From Desulfurococcaceae archaeon (lineage in GTDB: Archaea; Thermoproteota; Thermoprotei_A; Sulfolobales; Desulfurococcaceae), in assembly GCA_023269825.1 (NCBI GenBank), contig JAGDWI010000003.1:124001-188000 (forward strand): a stretch of DNA of 64,000 nucleotides, in the 5' to 3' direction. The translations under genes were made by a program, and so were the position numbers. This document shows positions 44,882 through 53,697 of this stretch, piece after piece (position 1 is the stretch's first letter; every line of letters starts with the position of its first letter). The notes below the pieces were generated by a model. The model did not search any database and was not told where the DNA came from. It saw only the letters and a program-made list of their open reading frames with translations.

Positions 44882-46018
44882 TTGAGTGAAAAACTCTTAG
44901 CGGATTTCATAGAGAAATATAAAAGCTTCACAATAATACCTGAAACTTCTCTCGATTCATTACTATGTGCAGGTGTACTTTTCAAGAAACTTGTTGAACA
45001 CGGATTCAACGTTAAACTCTCCATTGATTCCAAGATATTAATTGATTACCCGGAAGATCCCGCATTAACAATAGGGTTACCTACTGTTAACAAAGACAAA
45101 CAGTTAGCAATACTACCAGGGGAAGATGAAAACAGCTCTATAACCGGGTTAATTGTAATGAAACTAGATAAGTTAGTTGGAGTTGATAAATGGGATAAAC
45201 TAGTAGCTATAATAGCTGGTTTATACAGAGGGTTCTACGATTTCAAGTCAGGAGGCTTCAAGGGAGTAGAGAACACTTTTCTAAAAGACCTCATTAATGA
45301 GAAAACCCTAACGGAGGTTGCGGGACTAAGATTATGGGGTTCTAGAAGACTTAATTTAGCTACAGCGTTATCGAGAACCCTTATGCCGTTTATACCCGGG
45401 ATAACTGGCAATATTGATAAGTCTCTGAAAATCGTATCAGAGGTATTTAAGACAACTGATCCCTTGAGCATTAAGCAAAAAGAATTAAAAATGAATGAAG
45501 CCAAGGATTCAATACTACTATTTCTAAAAACGCTCACAGAGACAACTAAAGATCCCCAATTAGCATTCAAACTGCTTGGAGATTTCTATATAAACTTACC
45601 CGAGCAAAGCGTTCTTGGAGAAATCGAGGCAAACGAATTAATGGGATCACTAGTAGTCTTGGAGAGTATTTGCAGAGAATGCCCTACTTATATTCCCATA
45701 TCAATAATTGAAAAAACAATATTATTACAGTCGATTGCAGTTTACGATGAGGTAATAGATGATCTTTCACGCCAATTATCTAGTCAAGTAGATAAAGCAA
45801 GAAAAGGTGAACCTATAGAAGGAGGGAAATTAATTAAGCGACCCGATATCGTTGTAGATGTTTTACATTACATTAATGCGTTACCGAGAGACAGAGTTGT
45901 TAAAGTAACTGGTGATCAAGGCACCTTTACGGTATTAAGGGAGTTGATAAGAGTGGGCGTTAAACCCGAGGAGGCATATTCCCAGTGCGAAGATGATCAA
46001 TTATGTCCAGTGAAGTAG
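44882..46018 (+). CDS. Degenerate DHH-family protein, RecJ/Cdc45-like
   Basis: The 378-residue protein resembles the archaeal RecJ-like family, relatives of eukaryotic Cdc45. The position after S15 and before a Pcc1 gene, and segments such as GLRLWGSRRLN and PFIPGITGN, support this. The DHH catalytic signature is absent: where an active enzyme has an Asp-rich loop, this has IIPETSLDSLLCAGVLFKKL. It is therefore probably a non-catalytic scaffold, as Cdc45 is in the CMG helicase. TTG start with GGTG 5 bases before. The end overlaps the next gene by 16 bases. Confidence 0.65.
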   Translation: MSEKLLADFIEKYKSFTIIPETSLDSLLCAGVLFKKLVEHGFNVKLSIDSKILIDYPEDPALTIGLPTVNKDKQLAILPGEDENSSITGLIVMKLDKLVGVDKWDKLVAIIAGLYRGFYDFKSGGFKGVENTFLKDLINEKTLTEVAGLRLWGSRRLNLATALSRTLMPFIPGITGNIDKSLKIVSEVFKTTDPLSIKQKELKMNEAKDSILLFLKTLTETTKDPQLAFKLLGDFYINLPEQSVLGEIEANELMGSLVVLESICRECPTYIPISIIEKTILLQSIAVYDEVIDDLSRQLSSQVDKARKGEPIEGGKLIKRPDIVVDVLHYINALPRDRVVKVTGDQGTFTVLRELIRVGVKPEEAYSQCEDDQLCPVK

Positions 46019-46302
46019 AAGTCAAAGTGAGGATTGCTTCGGAGAACTGCAATCTCGTGAAATCCATTAAAGCATCTTTAAGCCCCGATAATTTAATAAC
46101 TCCGAGCAATATGCGCTTAGATGAAGTGTTTGAATCACGTGAAACGAACGAATGCATGTATGAGATCAACATATTGGTAAGAGGAGATCTCGCCTATTCA
46201 CTGAAAAGAGCACGCTCCACAGTCGACGAGGTCTTAGCTATTGTTAAAATGTTGCAGAAATTGCTGATCATCATAAGTGGATCTCCGCTTGAAAAATCTT
46301 AA
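46003..46302 (+). CDS. Pcc1-type KEOPS subunit (paralogue 1)
   Basis: The 99-residue protein fits the Pcc1/CTAG family, a small dimeric alpha/beta fold that bridges Kae1 and tRNA in KEOPS. The shape is beta strand, Asn/Pro-rich turn (LSPDNLITPSNMRL), long helix with SLKRARSTVDEVLAIVKM. The position between the RecJ-like gene and S3ae is conserved in crenarchaea. Another Pcc1-type gene lies at 57523, so one of the two may be the paralogue Pcc2. Which is which cannot be decided here. Confidence 0.75.
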   Translation: MSSEVEVKVRIASENCNLVKSIKASLSPDNLITPSNMRLDEVFESRETNECMYEINILVRGDLAYSLKRARSTVDEVLAIVKMLQKLLIIISGSPLEKS

Positions 46303-46323
46303 TAAAGCATTTATTAAGGTAAG

Positions 46324-46333
46324 TTTTAAAAGG
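46324..46333 (+). promoter_or_regulatory. TATA-like element upstream of S3ae
   Basis: TTTTAAAAGG lies about 50 bases before the rps3ae TTG, in the 77-base gap after the Pcc1-type gene. Confidence 0.45.
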
Positions 46334-46379
46334 TAAAAACTAGTTCAAGTAAAGAGTCTAGTAGAGGTGCTTAATTAAC

Positions 46380-47021
46380 TTGTCATCTAGACCAGTGGTA
46401 AAAGACAAGTGGAAGATTAAGAAGTGGTATGAGGTACTAACACCTGAATCATTTGGCAGTATAAGCCTAGGGACTATTCCCGCGGATGACCCAGATAAAT
46501 TGATTGGAAGAGTTCTTGAAACAACGCTGTACGACTTAACGGGTGATATTTCGCAAGTACATGTAAAACTATATTTCCAAGTCATCAAAGTAGAAGGAGA
46601 CAGAGCGTATACTAGGTTTAAAGGACATGAACTGGCACGTGATTACATGAAAAGCCTTGTTAGGAGAAAGAGTAGCAAAATACAAGGAATATTCGATGTC
46701 CAAACCAAAGACGGATACATTATTCGAATAACCATTGTTGCTCTAACAAGTTACAGGTGTAAAACAAGCCAAAGAAGAGCCATTAGAAGAATAATGAGAG
46801 AATACATAATGCAGAAGGCAAGCGAGCTCACATTGGATGAATTAATACAAGAAGTACTTAAAGGAACTATTTCAAACGATGTATCTGAAAAAGCGAGGAA
46901 GATTTACCCGATTAGAAGAGTAGAAGTGTATAAAACAAAACTATTAATGGTGCCAACGCCGGAGGGGTTAAAACCAGCAGTTGTTATATCACCCATTCAG
47001 CTTAAACAAGCACAAAAATAG
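46380..47021 (+). CDS. rps3ae: Ribosomal protein S3ae (eS1)
   Basis: eS1 sits at the mRNA exit. KKWYEVLTPESFGSISLGTI and LYFQVIKVEGDRAYTRFKGH are diagnostic. 213 residues, TTG start with GAGGTG 10 bases upstream. A 134-base AT-rich gap with no gene follows. Confidence 0.97.
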   Translation: MSSRPVVKDKWKIKKWYEVLTPESFGSISLGTIPADDPDKLIGRVLETTLYDLTGDISQVHVKLYFQVIKVEGDRAYTRFKGHELARDYMKSLVRRKSSKIQGIFDVQTKDGYIIRITIVALTSYRCKTSQRRAIRRIMREYIMQKASELTLDELIQEVLKGTISNDVSEKARKIYPIRRVEVYKTKLLMVPTPEGLKPAVVISPIQLKQAQK

Positions 47022-47155
47022 AATTCACACTATGTATTTTTAGGAAAATCACGTGTTTGAGTCAATTTTATAATATATCCTGTATTGTTTACAAATACGG
47101 GTTATTTTAACTCTTAGTACATTAAAAAATAGTGTTACTGTGAAAGGGTACGTGA

Positions 47156-48403
47156 ATGAAAGGCATAATTCTTGCTGCCGGTGAAGGCACAAGACTTAGA
47201 CCCATCACTGAAACTAGACCTAAAGCCATGATCCCAGTTCTATGTAAACCTCTATTGGAGTGGCACATTGGTTCCATGTTGAATGCTGGAGTGGAAGAAG
47301 TAGTTGTAGTCGTTGGATATCTTAAAGAACACATCATTAATTTCCTTGAAACTCGTGGTTATTTTAATGGTAGAGTCAAAACGATTGATCAAAAGGAATT
47401 ACGTGGGTCCGGGGACGCTATTCTGAAAGCGAGTGAATACATTGGTTTAGATGAAGATGTTCTCATCGCTTACTCCGATCTCTTCTTAGAAGATTGGAGT
47501 ATATATGAAAAACTAGCTAGAGAAAACCATAGCGCCATCGTTGGGGTGAACGTTAATGTTCCCAGAAATTACGGGGTACTGTACTTAAACGGCCCATATT
47601 TAAGCAAGATAATAGAGAAACCCGAGAAACCTGAATTCAACGTTGTAAACGCGGGGATATATAAACTTAATACCAAGGATATCTTAGAAAATAGAGATGT
47701 GCCGCTGAGCCCACGTGGAGAAATAGAAGCCACCGACATAGTCAACAGAATTGCGTCTAAGAAACCAGTAAAGGTTTTAATGTATGATAAAGGCTGGCTA
47801 GATGTAGGAAAGCCCTGGCATGTAATAGAGGCTAATAAAATAGCTCTACTAAATATAGACACTGTGATTAAAGGTAAAATAATTGAACCAGTGCACATTA
47901 CTGGAAAAGTTTACATCGACGAAGAAAGCACAATACATCCTTTCACAGTCATCGAAGGCCCCGTTTACGTTGGAAAACGCGTTGATATAGGGCCGAATTC
48001 TTATATTCGACCTTGGAGCGTTATTTGTGACTACTCTAAGATAGGTTTTACCGTGGAAGTAAAAGAAAGCGTTTTATTTGAAAACGTTCACGCTCATCAC
48101 TTATCATATATTGGTGACAGCGTAATATGCGAAAACGTTAACCTCGGCGCTGGAACAGTTCTAGCGAACCTAAGGCATGATGGTAAACCAGTTAAAATCA
48201 TGATCAAGGGTGTTCTCGAAGATACTGGTAGAAGAAAACTGGGGGCAATTATAGGGGCAAACTCTAAAACAGGTGTAAATGTCTCAGTTAATCCCGGCGT
48301 TAAAATAGGTTCTAATAGTTGGATTCTACCTGGAACAGTTCTCTATAGAGATGTACCAAGTAATACTATATATCCCCCTAAGCCTATAATATCTTATGAG
48401 TGA
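47156..48403 (+). CDS. Bifunctional sugar-1-phosphate nucleotidylyl/acetyltransferase (GlmU-like)
   Basis: The N-terminal domain is a nucleotidyltransferase with AAGEGTRLRPITETRPKAM (residues 6-24) binding the NTP. The C-terminal third has hexapeptide repeats forming a left-handed beta helix (GAGTVLANLRH, GVNVSVNPGVKIGS), as in Sulfolobus enzymes that make UDP-GlcNAc and glucose-1-phosphate nucleotides. It probably supplies activated sugars for N-glycans or lipids. 415 residues; exact sugar is not known. DUF2095 overlaps its stop by 4 bases. Confidence 0.9.
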   Translation: MKGIILAAGEGTRLRPITETRPKAMIPVLCKPLLEWHIGSMLNAGVEEVVVVVGYLKEHIINFLETRGYFNGRVKTIDQKELRGSGDAILKASEYIGLDEDVLIAYSDLFLEDWSIYEKLARENHSAIVGVNVNVPRNYGVLYLNGPYLSKIIEKPEKPEFNVVNAGIYKLNTKDILENRDVPLSPRGEIEATDIVNRIASKKPVKVLMYDKGWLDVGKPWHVIEANKIALLNIDTVIKGKIIEPVHITGKVYIDEESTIHPFTVIEGPVYVGKRVDIGPNSYIRPWSVICDYSKIGFTVEVKESVLFENVHAHHLSYIGDSVICENVNLGAGTVLANLRHDGKPVKIMIKGVLEDTGRRKLGAIIGANSKTGVNVSVNPGVKIGSNSWILPGTVLYRDVPSNTIYPPKPIISYE

Positions 48404-48408
48404 AATAC

Positions 48409-48795
48409 ATGGTACCTGAGTATGATGTAGAGGATTTTAAGAAGAAGTTTCCGAGGTTAGCCGATGAAATGTTCTCCGGTAACCCAAAGCAACTTAAACT
48501 AAGAATGCGAAATATTGATCCTTGGAGAGGCTATGTCCCAACCGTCGTAGATTACATAAGGAGATGTAAAAGCGTCGAGGAGGCTTTTGAAGTAATCGAG
48601 TACCTTGTTCGAAGAAACGAGCTCTCAACGAAAGAAGCTGATGAGTTAAAGGAGAAACTAAGAAACGGTGGCATAGAGGCTTTTGGAGGTAGGAAAGAAG
48701 ACGACTATTACTACAGGTATGCGAGACGATACTGGGCTAGCCTAGTTTCATATCAACGCAGTTTTGAGGAAGAAGAAGTAGAGGAATCTACTTAG
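48409..48795 (+). CDS. DUF2095 family protein
   Basis: The family is small, helical and archaeal, with unknown function. FKKKFPRLADEMF and VDYIRRCKSVEEAFEVIEYL match. It ends in a very acidic tail (EEEEVEE). The start at ATG 48409 gives 128 residues; a GTG at 48400 overlaps the GlmU-like stop (GTGA) and would add three. It converges with the YchF-like gene, overlapping by 8 bases. Confidence 0.8.
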   Translation: MVPEYDVEDFKKKFPRLADEMFSGNPKQLKLRMRNIDPWRGYVPTVVDYIRRCKSVEEAFEVIEYLVRRNELSTKEADELKEKLRNGGIEAFGGRKEDDYYYRYARRYWASLVSYQRSFEEEEVEEST

Positions 48796-50017
48796 ACTTA
48801 GTAGCAACTATTTTGATGACATCATCGTCTTCCAGTACATGAGATTCACCTATACGCCTCTTCCTCTTAGCATCTATAGCGTATAGAAAACTATTACCTA
48901 AATCAGTGTGCACCATGTACGCCAGTTCTCTCGCAGTAGTACCTTGCTCGACTAAATATGCGTCCGGTAAAATGTTTCCATAGTGATCCGTGTATTTGTT
49001 CTCATCTTCAACGGGATACACTGTTATTAACTTGAGTTTATCGTAGATGGTTTTCCTCAATAATTCCTGGACACCTGTTGTTTTAAATACTTTGAACACG
49101 TTTCTCTCTATTAATTCCAGTACTTTAGCTTGGTCTTTCGGGAGAGTTTCCCTAGGTGATTTTAACCTGAATTCCTCATCTCCCGGAAGGTAATCAATTA
49201 CCCCTGCTTGATTAGCTTTTCTCAGTATTAGCTCAGCTAAAGCGCTAACAGGTACAATGTTTTCTTCACCAAACGTTTCAATGAGTTTTTTAACGTTGTC
49301 TATTGCTTCGGGGTAATCTATTTTATTTGCAGCTATAATGATCGGTTTTGATACCTCTCGTAGTTTGACCGCGAAGTTTTCTATATCGTTTTGATTCCAT
49401 GTTTTAGGGTGTTTGTTATCTAATCCAGCTAAATTAATTGCATCTAATACTTGTCTTCTCTTAATGCTCAACCCTGATAAGTTTTGAAATATTATGTCAA
49501 CGGGGTTTTGAGCTGTCACAATAGTTCTCGCTATTTTCGTGCTCCATACGCGTAGAACTACGCTCTTAAACCACTCATTTATCTCTAGAATAATTAACTT
49601 CGCTTCTTCAACGGGATCGTTTGTGCCTGGTTTACTCTTGTTTCCCTCCAGGTCTGTTGAGCCAGAGGCGTCAACTACGTGTATTAGTACATCGGCTTGC
49701 CTTAGATCATCCATGAACTTATTGCCTAGACCTCGGCCTTTACTAGCTCCCGGTATCAAGCCAGCTACATCTATTATTTTTACTGGTATAAACCTGTATC
49801 CTTTTACACAGTATCCACTTCTAGGGTTGCATCCCATTAAGTTTAGTTCTACATGTACGCATTTTTTCCTAAGATACGTAACTCCTATGTTCGGCTCAAT
49901 TGTGGTAAAGGGGTGATCAGCTATCTTCACGGGCACCATGGTCATAGCTGAGAACAGCGTTGATTTCCCAACATTAGTTTTACCTACTATTCCAATTATT
50001 TTTTCAGGTGGTGGCAT
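48788..50017 (-). CDS. YchF-type GTP/ATP-binding protein (Obg family)
   Basis: This ribosome-associated NTPase has G1 GKTNVGKST at 12-20, G3 DVAGL, and NKID, and a C-terminal TGS domain (VEQGTTARELAYMVH). The helical insertion between G3 and G4 and the 409-residue length fit the archaeal YchF group. The role in translation or stress is not clear. ATG start; divergent from L15e. The 3' end overlaps DUF2095 by 8 bases. Confidence 0.93.
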   Translation of the reverse strand: MPPPEKIIGIVGKTNVGKSTLFSAMTMVPVKIADHPFTTIEPNIGVTYLRKKCVHVELNLMGCNPRSGYCVKGYRFIPVKIIDVAGLIPGASKGRGLGNKFMDDLRQADVLIHVVDASGSTDLEGNKSKPGTNDPVEEAKLIILEINEWFKSVVLRVWSTKIARTIVTAQNPVDIIFQNLSGLSIKRRQVLDAINLAGLDNKHPKTWNQNDIENFAVKLREVSKPIIIAANKIDYPEAIDNVKKLIETFGEENIVPVSALAELILRKANQAGVIDYLPGDEEFRLKSPRETLPKDQAKVLELIERNVFKVFKTTGVQELLRKTIYDKLKLITVYPVEDENKYTDHYGNILPDAYLVEQGTTARELAYMVHTDLGNSFLYAIDAKRKRRIGESHVLEDDDVIKIVATKSK

Positions 50018-50080
50018 TTTTAATAACCTATCATATAAAAACCCTTTAGTAACTTAAGTAGATTTGGCATGGTGTTTACG

Positions 50081-50746
50081 ATGTCTAAAAGCATGTATCA
50101 TTATCTATCTGAGACATGGCAAAGAATATATGAAGGAGAGTGGAGGCACTTACTGAGAGAGAAGCTAGTTGAGTGGAGGAGAGAACCAGCAGTTGTTAGA
50201 GTTGAAAAACCAACGAGGTTAGATAGAGCTAGAGCTCTTGGATACAAAGCTAAAATTGGTTTCATCGTCGTGAGAGTTAGAGTACGTAAGGGAGGTCAAA
50301 GAAAACCTAGACCTCGAACAGGTAGAAGGCCGAAGAGAATGGGGGTCTACGGGTATGCTCCAGCCAAGAGCCTACGGTTAATTGCCGAGGAGAGAGCTGC
50401 TAGGAAATTCAGAAATATGGAGGTTCTAAATAGCTACTATGTTGGTGAAGACGGTAAATACAAATGGTTCGAAGTTATACTAGTTGACAGAAGTCACCCT
50501 GCTATATGCAGGGACCCTGAGATTAAGTGGATTTGTGAACCCCAGAACCGGGGAAGAGTATTTAGAGGTCTCACTGGAGCCGGTAAAAAGATGAGAGGGT
50601 TGAGGAAGAGTAGAGGTCTACGTGGAACTATTTACTATAAGTGGAAGAAGAAGCAGAAGGAGCGAGAACTTAGGAAACGCCATGAAGCTAGTAGAGGAGC
50701 TCGCGAACCATGGCAAGTAGCAGACAAGTTAAAAGAAGAAAAGTAG
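50081..50746 (+). CDS. rpl15e: Ribosomal protein L15e
   Basis: L15e is a basic large-subunit protein. [20 protein letters not shown] and [20 protein letters not shown] are typical. The ATG at 50081 with GGTG 6 bases upstream gives 221 residues; the GTG at 50069 is inside the ribosome site. The end overlaps the next gene by 37 bases. Confidence 0.95.
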   Translation: MSKSMYHYLSETWQRIYEGEWRHLLREKLVEWRREPAVVRVEKPTRLDRARALGYKAKIGFIVVRVRVRKGGQRKPRPRTGRRPKRMGVYGYAPAKSLRLIAEERAARKFRNMEVLNSYYVGEDGKYKWFEVILVDRSHPAICRDPEIKWICEPQNRGRVFRGLTGAGKKMRGLRKSRGLRGTIYYKWKKKQKERELRKRHEASRGAREPWQVADKLKEEK

Positions 50747-51192
50747 AAGCTTCTCAAGTAGAGATAAGTACTTTTTGCCATGCAACAGAGGATTGTTCAC
50801 GCGTAGAAGAATCCATTAGAACCCTTTTACCCAGCGAACTACAATCACAATCCTTAAAAATAATTGAAGATGAAAAGGAAGGATACTATGGAAACCCTAT
50901 AAGGATATTAACGCTGAAAATTACGAGTAAACAACAAGTAGAGATATTACTTAATTATTTAGCCTCAAAAATGAGCTCCACTGAGAAAAGCATTCTGGGA
51001 GCAACATTCGACCTGAGATATGATTCGAAAACTGGTAGGTTCATTGCTAGGTTTTCTAAGCAAGACCTATATTTAGGTAGTGTAAAAGTTTCAGACATAG
51101 ATGATGTAGTTAAGGTGACTGTTTATCTTAAAAACACTAAGAAAAGCGAAGACGTATTCGAATATTTAAAGAACATTGGATTAATTTATTGA
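50710..51192 (+). CDS. RNA-binding exosome-linked family protein (COG1325)
   Basis: The 160-residue protein fits COG1325, an archaeal family annotated as exosome subunit or RNA-binding from its conserved place beside L15e and RNase P genes. [23 protein letters not shown] and [14 protein letters not shown] are typical segments. No direct function is known. The ATG at 50710 lies inside L15e and lacks a clear ribosome site, but no other start exists downstream in the N-terminal region. Confidence 0.75.
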   Translation: MASSRQVKRRKVEASQVEISTFCHATEDCSRVEESIRTLLPSELQSQSLKIIEDEKEGYYGNPIRILTLKITSKQQVEILLNYLASKMSSTEKSILGATFDLRYDSKTGRFIARFSKQDLYLGSVKVSDIDDVVKVTVYLKNTKKSEDVFEYLKNIGLIY

Positions 51193-51235
51193 GATCGCGT
51201 CTAGAGGAGATCTCGCCCTGTCCCCGAGGATCTTC

Positions 51236-51844
51236 GTGGATACATACGTGAAGACTTGCAATGAACACTTACTAAAGATAGCTCGAACCATGGGTTACAG
51301 AGTACTCGTTTGCGAGGAGATCGAAGGAGCTCTCTTGGGGAAAAACTCTAGTTTAACTCCTATGTTGATAAAGAAAGTAATTATTGAGGCGAAAAATGTT
51401 TCAGAGTTAAGGAAAACGCTCGCAGGAATCAACCATAAACAGCAATTCATAACAGTGCACCCTTTCGATAAAGAAGCGGCTAGATGGGCTTCACATGACG
51501 GCAGAGTTGACAGCATATTGTTAACTACTGAGAACATCAATCTTTTCGATAAAAAACAGCAGAATGTCATGAAGTACTATTCTAAACCATTAGAAATCAC
51601 CCTTAGAACCTTGATTTCAGATAACCTAGATCTCAGAGGAGTGATCTATAGGCGGATGCGGTCATATGTTAGCAGAAAAGCCCCCCTCATAGTGTCATCT
51701 ATGGCTAATAAATGGTACGAGTTGTATCCTCCCCTATCTATTGTCAAGTTTCTGCTCACCCAGTACGATGTACCCGAGAAAATTGGTTTGCAAGCGATTA
51801 CTCATGTTCCATGGTTTATTGTATCCAGAAAAGAGGTGAAGTAG
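51236..51844 (+). CDS. rnp3: RNase P protein component 3 (Rpp30)
   Basis: Rpp30 is a PHP/TIM-barrel-like protein that pairs with Pop5 in archaeal RNase P. The beta-strand/helix pattern (LLKIARTMGYRVLVCEE, HDGRVDSILLTTENI) and the place before pop5 support it. The length is 202 residues from GTG at 51236. That start truncates the first beta strand; a CTG at 51218, 6 bases after GGAGAT, would add MSPRIF and restore it. The start is therefore open. Confidence 0.82.
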   Translation: MDTYVKTCNEHLLKIARTMGYRVLVCEEIEGALLGKNSSLTPMLIKKVIIEAKNVSELRKTLAGINHKQQFITVHPFDKEAARWASHDGRVDSILLTTENINLFDKKQQNVMKYYSKPLEITLRTLISDNLDLRGVIYRRMRSYVSRKAPLIVSSMANKWYELYPPLSIVKFLLTQYDVPEKIGLQAITHVPWFIVSRKEVK

Positions 51845-51846
51845 TT

Positions 51847-52305
51847 TTGCTCGAGTATGTTTCCATAGTACTATTATTTACTGCGGTAATCATGCTTTCA
51901 TTATCTCTGTTTTTACTGCGTAAATCTCTAAGGATTTATAAAGGCGTGAAAGCGCTTCTAGAGCCCCATGTAAAAAGCGTTAAAAAACCAAGGAAAAGGT
52001 ATGTCGTGTTTGTTGCATTATGCGAGGATAAAGTTTACTTAAACAACGTGGAGGAAGCCGTGAAGAAAGCATTTATTGAGTACTATGGTAAAAGCATGTA
52101 TCATAAGGCATCCCCGCAATTAATACTATATGATGAAAACAGTGGACGAGGCGTGATTCGAGTTCTCCACACATGCACAGATCATTTACTAGCAACACTT
52201 GGTCTCGTTAAGAAAATCAATGATAAGAATTGCTTATTACTCCCATTGAGAACAACTGGAACTCTCAAGAAAGCACGCGAATACCTTGAGAAATTAAGAA
52301 TATAA
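51847..52305 (+). CDS. rnp2: RNase P protein component 2 (Pop5) with N-terminal membrane helix
   Basis: Pop5 pairs with Rpp30 and activates the RNase P RNA. The Pop5 fold starts at RYVVFVALCED (near residue 45) and ends with LLPLRTTGTLKKAREYLEKL. Before it is an extension whose residues 5-25 form an uninterrupted hydrophobic helix, followed by RKSLR and KG, so the catalytic domain should face the cytoplasm. The TTG at 51847 has GAGGTG 7 bases before it, which decides the start; 152 residues against the usual 110-130. The frame from 51712 lies inside rnp3. Confidence 0.85.
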   Translation: MLEYVSIVLLFTAVIMLSLSLFLLRKSLRIYKGVKALLEPHVKSVKKPRKRYVVFVALCEDKVYLNNVEEAVKKAFIEYYGKSMYHKASPQLILYDENSGRGVIRVLHTCTDHLLATLGLVKKINDKNCLLLPLRTTGTLKKAREYLEKLRI

Positions 52306-52384
52306 TCATCGTAAATTACTAATGTATACTGGATGATGATGCCGCTCCAGAATGAGTAGTGATTAATTCGCGACGAACTGATTA

Positions 52385-52394
52385 AATTTAAATC
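52385..52394 (+). promoter_or_regulatory. TATA element of tRNA-Leu
   Basis: ATTTAAATCC ends 30 bases before the mature tRNA 5' end. Confidence 0.6.
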
Positions 52395-52423
52395 CCCTAT
52401 ATTTAGTAGAAATAAATGGGAAT

Positions 52424-52508
52424 GCGGGGGTGCCCGAGCCTGGTCAAAGGGGGCGGACTTAAGATCCGCTGGCGTAGGCCTGCGTGGGTTCAAATCCCAC
52501 CCCCCGCA
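52424..52508 (+). tRNA. tRNA-Leu (UAA), no intron
   Basis: The acceptor GCGGGGG pairs with CCCCCGC, with discriminator A. The anticodon loop CTTAAGA with anticodon TAA (52460-52462) closes on GCGGA/TCCGC without an intron. A long variable arm marks the class II structure. It is the only tRNA in the window lacking an intron. It lies just after the RNase P pop5 gene. Confidence 0.95.
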
Positions 52509-52568
52509 CTCTAGTATTTCACTTAACTACTGATCCTCCTACACAGGAAATCGGAGGGGACACTGGTA

Positions 52569-52829
52569 ATGAAGTGCGTAATGTTAGAGATTGAAAGCAA
52601 GGGTTGTTCAAGTTGTGTTGCAACAATAATACCTCACTTACTTAGATTAAAAGGAGTAATAGGAGCGAAAACTTTAGGTAAAACAATTGTTGTTTTATTA
52701 GAAGATAGCATCGACGTAGAATCTCTACTAGAGAACTCTCATATTAAAGATTACTACAGAGTAAGGAAATTAACACTACTGAGTAATGTAGAGGAGTGCT
52801 TAAGTAGAAGAATATATAAATTCCCTTAG
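52569..52829 (+). CDS. HMA-like small protein with CxxC motif
   Basis: The 86-residue protein has the ferredoxin-like pattern of heavy-metal-associated domains, with a metal-binding-type pair at C13 and C16 (GCSSC), then a helix, a strand GAKTLGKTIVVLLED and a second helix. It lacks the usual MxCxxC methionine and has extra cysteine at 78. It may bind copper or another metal, or be a thiol protein. No metal ATPase is nearby. ATG start with GGAGGGG upstream. It is alone between tRNA-Leu and psmA. Confidence 0.6.
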   Translation: MKCVMLEIESKGCSSCVATIIPHLLRLKGVIGAKTLGKTIVVLLEDSIDVESLLENSHIKDYYRVRKLTLLSNVEECLSRRIYKFP

Positions 52830-52896
52830 TGCTAAATTAAATAAGGTTAGTTTTTATTCCTTCATCAGTATATCAAAAATTAGCATGGTGATAAAA

Positions 52897-53637
52897 ATGG
52901 GTTTATCAATGGCTGCAGCATATGATAGAGCAATTACGATATTTTCACCTGATGGTAGGATATACCAAGTAGAATACGCATTTGAAGCTGTTAGGAGAGG
53001 ATGGGCAACCTTAGGATTGAAAACTAAAACAGCAGTCGTGATAGCAGCTGAGAAGAAAAAAATCTCTAGTCTTCAAGATGAGAAATCTGTTCAAAAAATA
53101 TTCAAAATAGATGATCACGTGGGAGCGAGTTACGCTGGAATGGCTGGAGATGGGAGAATTTTGCTTGATTACGCTATACAGAAAGCTCTTCTCCACAGAT
53201 TCTACTATGATGAACCTATTCCCGTTGAATATTTGGCGAAGCTCGTTTGTGATGTAAAACAAATGTACACACAGCATGCTGGTGTAAGACCTTTCGGTGT
53301 TTCAATAATATTCGCTGGTATAGATGACCGAGGCCCCCAAGTATACATGACTGAGCCAAGTGGTAGATATGTTGGGTACTACGTTGCAGCTATAGGAGAA
53401 AAAAGCAACAATATATTAGAGTACCTCGAGAAAACATACAAGTACGAACTTGATCCAAGGGATTCAATTAAATTAGCCGTGGAAGCCCTTGCAAACATTC
53501 TCGAGAGTAAACCCTACGAGAATTTCATAGAATTAGGCTACGCCGACGTAGAGACCCGTAGATTTAGAATACTCACACCAGAAGAAATTAAGGTTTACGT
53601 TGACGAGCTCGTAAAAGAAGGCAAAATAAAAGCCTAG
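52897..53637 (+). CDS. psmA: Proteasome alpha subunit
   Basis: The alpha subunits form the outer rings of the 20S proteasome. The N-terminal YDRAITIFSPDGRIYQVEYA is the family signature, and HAGVRPFGVSI follows. ATG at 52897 with GGTG 6 bases before gives 246 residues; an ATG at 52885 is less likely. It heads a superoperon with SBDS, exosome, L37ae and prefoldin genes, as in many archaea. Confidence 0.96.
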   Translation: MGLSMAAAYDRAITIFSPDGRIYQVEYAFEAVRRGWATLGLKTKTAVVIAAEKKKISSLQDEKSVQKIFKIDDHVGASYAGMAGDGRILLDYAIQKALLHRFYYDEPIPVEYLAKLVCDVKQMYTQHAGVRPFGVSIIFAGIDDRGPQVYMTEPSGRYVGYYVAAIGEKSNNILEYLEKTYKYELDPRDSIKLAVEALANILESKPYENFIELGYADVETRRFRILTPEEIKVYVDELVKEGKIKA

Positions 53638-53697
53638 TAAAGAAAATTATAGACGTGTATCATGACGAATAACATGTATTTTTCATAGGTGTCTTTA

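Noticed and set aside
52182-52493. Minus-strand frame over the end of pop5 and tRNA-Leu
   Set aside because: It reads through a well-formed tRNA and a supported gene; no start site or homology.
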